A stretch of DNA of 64,000 bases, from contig NZ_JAPEPX010000001.1 of the NCBI RefSeq assembly GCF_026339935.1, positions 1,966,501 to 2,030,500 on the forward strand, given 5' to 3'. The translations under genes and the position numbers were made by a program. Positions 63,404 through 64,000 of this stretch are shown here, piece by piece (positions within the stretch are counted from its first letter, which is position 1; each line of letters begins with the position of its first letter). Source of the stretch: Streptomyces sp. NBC_01551 (GTDB lineage Bacteria; Actinomycetota; Actinomycetes; Streptomycetales; Streptomycetaceae). The notes under the pieces were generated by a model. It was not told where the DNA came from, ran no database searches, and was given only the letters and a program-made list of their open reading frames with translations.

Positions 63404-64000
63404 TCAGCCCCTCTTCAGCAGCAGGCGGGCCTCGCCCACCGTGATCACGGACCCGGTCACCAGGACCCCGGCCCCTCCGTACTCGGCCTCTTCCTCCGCC
63501 AGGGTGATCGCCGCCTCCAGTGCGTCGTCCAGCCGCGGCTCCACCTGCACCCGGTCCGGGCCGAAGACCTCGACCGCGATCGCGGCCAGGTCGTCCGCGC
63601 TCATCGCCCGGTGGCTGGTGTTCTCCGTGACCACGACCTCCGCGAAGATCGGCTCGAACGCCTCGAAGACGCCCTTGACGTCCTTGCCGTCGCTCGCGCC
63701 CACGACGCCGATCAGCCGGCTGAACCCGAACGCCTCGGTCACCGCCTCCGCCGTGACCCGCGCCCCGGCCGGGTTGTGCGCGGCGTCCAGGACCACGGTG
63801 GGGCTGCGCCGGACGACCTCCATGCGGCCCGGCGAGGTCACCGAGGCGAAGGCCCGCCGTACCGTCTCCGCGTCCAGGACCCGGGCCTGCTGCCCGCCGA
63901 TGCCGAAGAACGCCTCGACGGCCGCCAGGGCCACCGCCGCGTTGTGCGCCATGTGGGCGCCGTACAGCGGCAGGAAGATGCCGTCGTACTCGCCGCCCAC
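63404..64000 (-). CDS. folC: Folylpolyglutamate synthase/dihydrofolate synthase, 3' part (5' end outside the window)
   Basis: The visible 198 codons are the C-terminal half of a Mur-ligase-like enzyme that adds glutamate to folates. GAHMAHNAAVALAAVEAF (central), SPGRMEVVRRSPTVVLDAAHNPAGA (HNP motif with the binding loop) and VVTENTSHRAMSADDLAAIA place it as FolC. The start codon is beyond position 64000. DUF4233 follows 3 nt after its stop. Confidence 0.93.
   Translation of the reverse strand: MGGEYDGIFLPLYGAHMAHNAAVALAAVEAFFGIGGQQARVLDAETVRRAFASVTSPGRMEVVRRSPTVVLDAAHNPAGARVTAEAVTEAFGFSRLIGVVGASDGKDVKGVFEAFEPIFAEVVVTENTSHRAMSADDLAAIAVEVFGPDRVQVEPRLDDALEAAITLAEEEAEYGGAGVLVTGSVITVGEARLLLKRG

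Overview
The window is a GC-rich (roughly 70 % or more) chromosomal segment from a Streptomyces-type actinomycete. The evidence is extreme third-position GC, frequent GTG starts, many 4-nt ATGA/GTGA overlaps, an hrcA-dnaJ operon behind a CIRCE operator, RNase E with its catalytic core in the middle, and a mreB-mreC-mreD-pbp2-rodA spore-wall cluster. From memory the gene order matches the S. coelicolor segment between dnaJ2/hrcA and mreB/ndk/folC. It is a core region: I see no insertion sequence, prophage, integrase or CRISPR array.

Layout. 1-8.5 kb: rnz (cut by the edge), a HIT protein, rsmE, a nitronate monooxygenase, hrcA-dnaJ, a metallo-hydrolase, a DUF3097 protein and hemW. 8.5-13 kb: an acyl-CoA ligase, lepA and the divergent rpsT. 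13-19 kb: holA, a small protein, a YceI protein, comEC and comEA; comEC has no in-frame stop where its homology ends. 19-24.3 kb: degV, a coiled-coil membrane protein, and leuS behind a leucine-rich leader peptide and a terminator. 24.2-25 kb: two identical tRNA-Ala(GGC) genes flank a zinc-ribbon gene. 25-31.8 kb: a histidine phosphatase (apparent CTG start), rsfS, an LCP-like protein, nadD, a small membrane protein, an M48 protease and two membrane proteins sharing an N-terminal motif. 31.9-45.8 kb: proA and proB on one side and obg-rpmA-rplU on the other, with an envelope-glycopolymer cluster between them (GtrA, a polyprenyl-phosphate GT2, a GT2-TagF fusion, a GT4, galE and a second GT2). 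46-54 kb: rne, a DUF2344 protein (apparent CTG start), a membrane protein made of 19-residue repeats, and a B12-type radical SAM protein. 54-64 kb: a CYTH-CHAD protein, rodA, pbp2, mreD, mreC, mreB, ndk, a DUF4233 protein and the 3' part of folC.

How the genes fit together. Several blocks point to envelope growth and sporulation: the mre/pbp2/rodA elongation machinery, the TagF-type polymerase cluster that could build a cell-wall glycopolymer, the LCP-like protein that could attach it, and the two motif-sharing membrane proteins. A second theme is translation and RNA turnover (rsmE, lepA, rpsT, leuS, rsfS, obg, rpmA, rplU, rne). The regulatory DNA that can be read directly is a CIRCE operator, the leuS attenuator, a strong rplU promoter with a leader of about 150 nt, and many GC-rich terminator hairpins.

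The observations I rate highest are: the leuS attenuator, whose leader peptide may be leaderless; the 19-residue repeat membrane protein; short tandem repeats that lie over or beside the stop codons of several minus-strand genes; two genes that appear to start at CTG; and the comEC frame that runs past its expected end.
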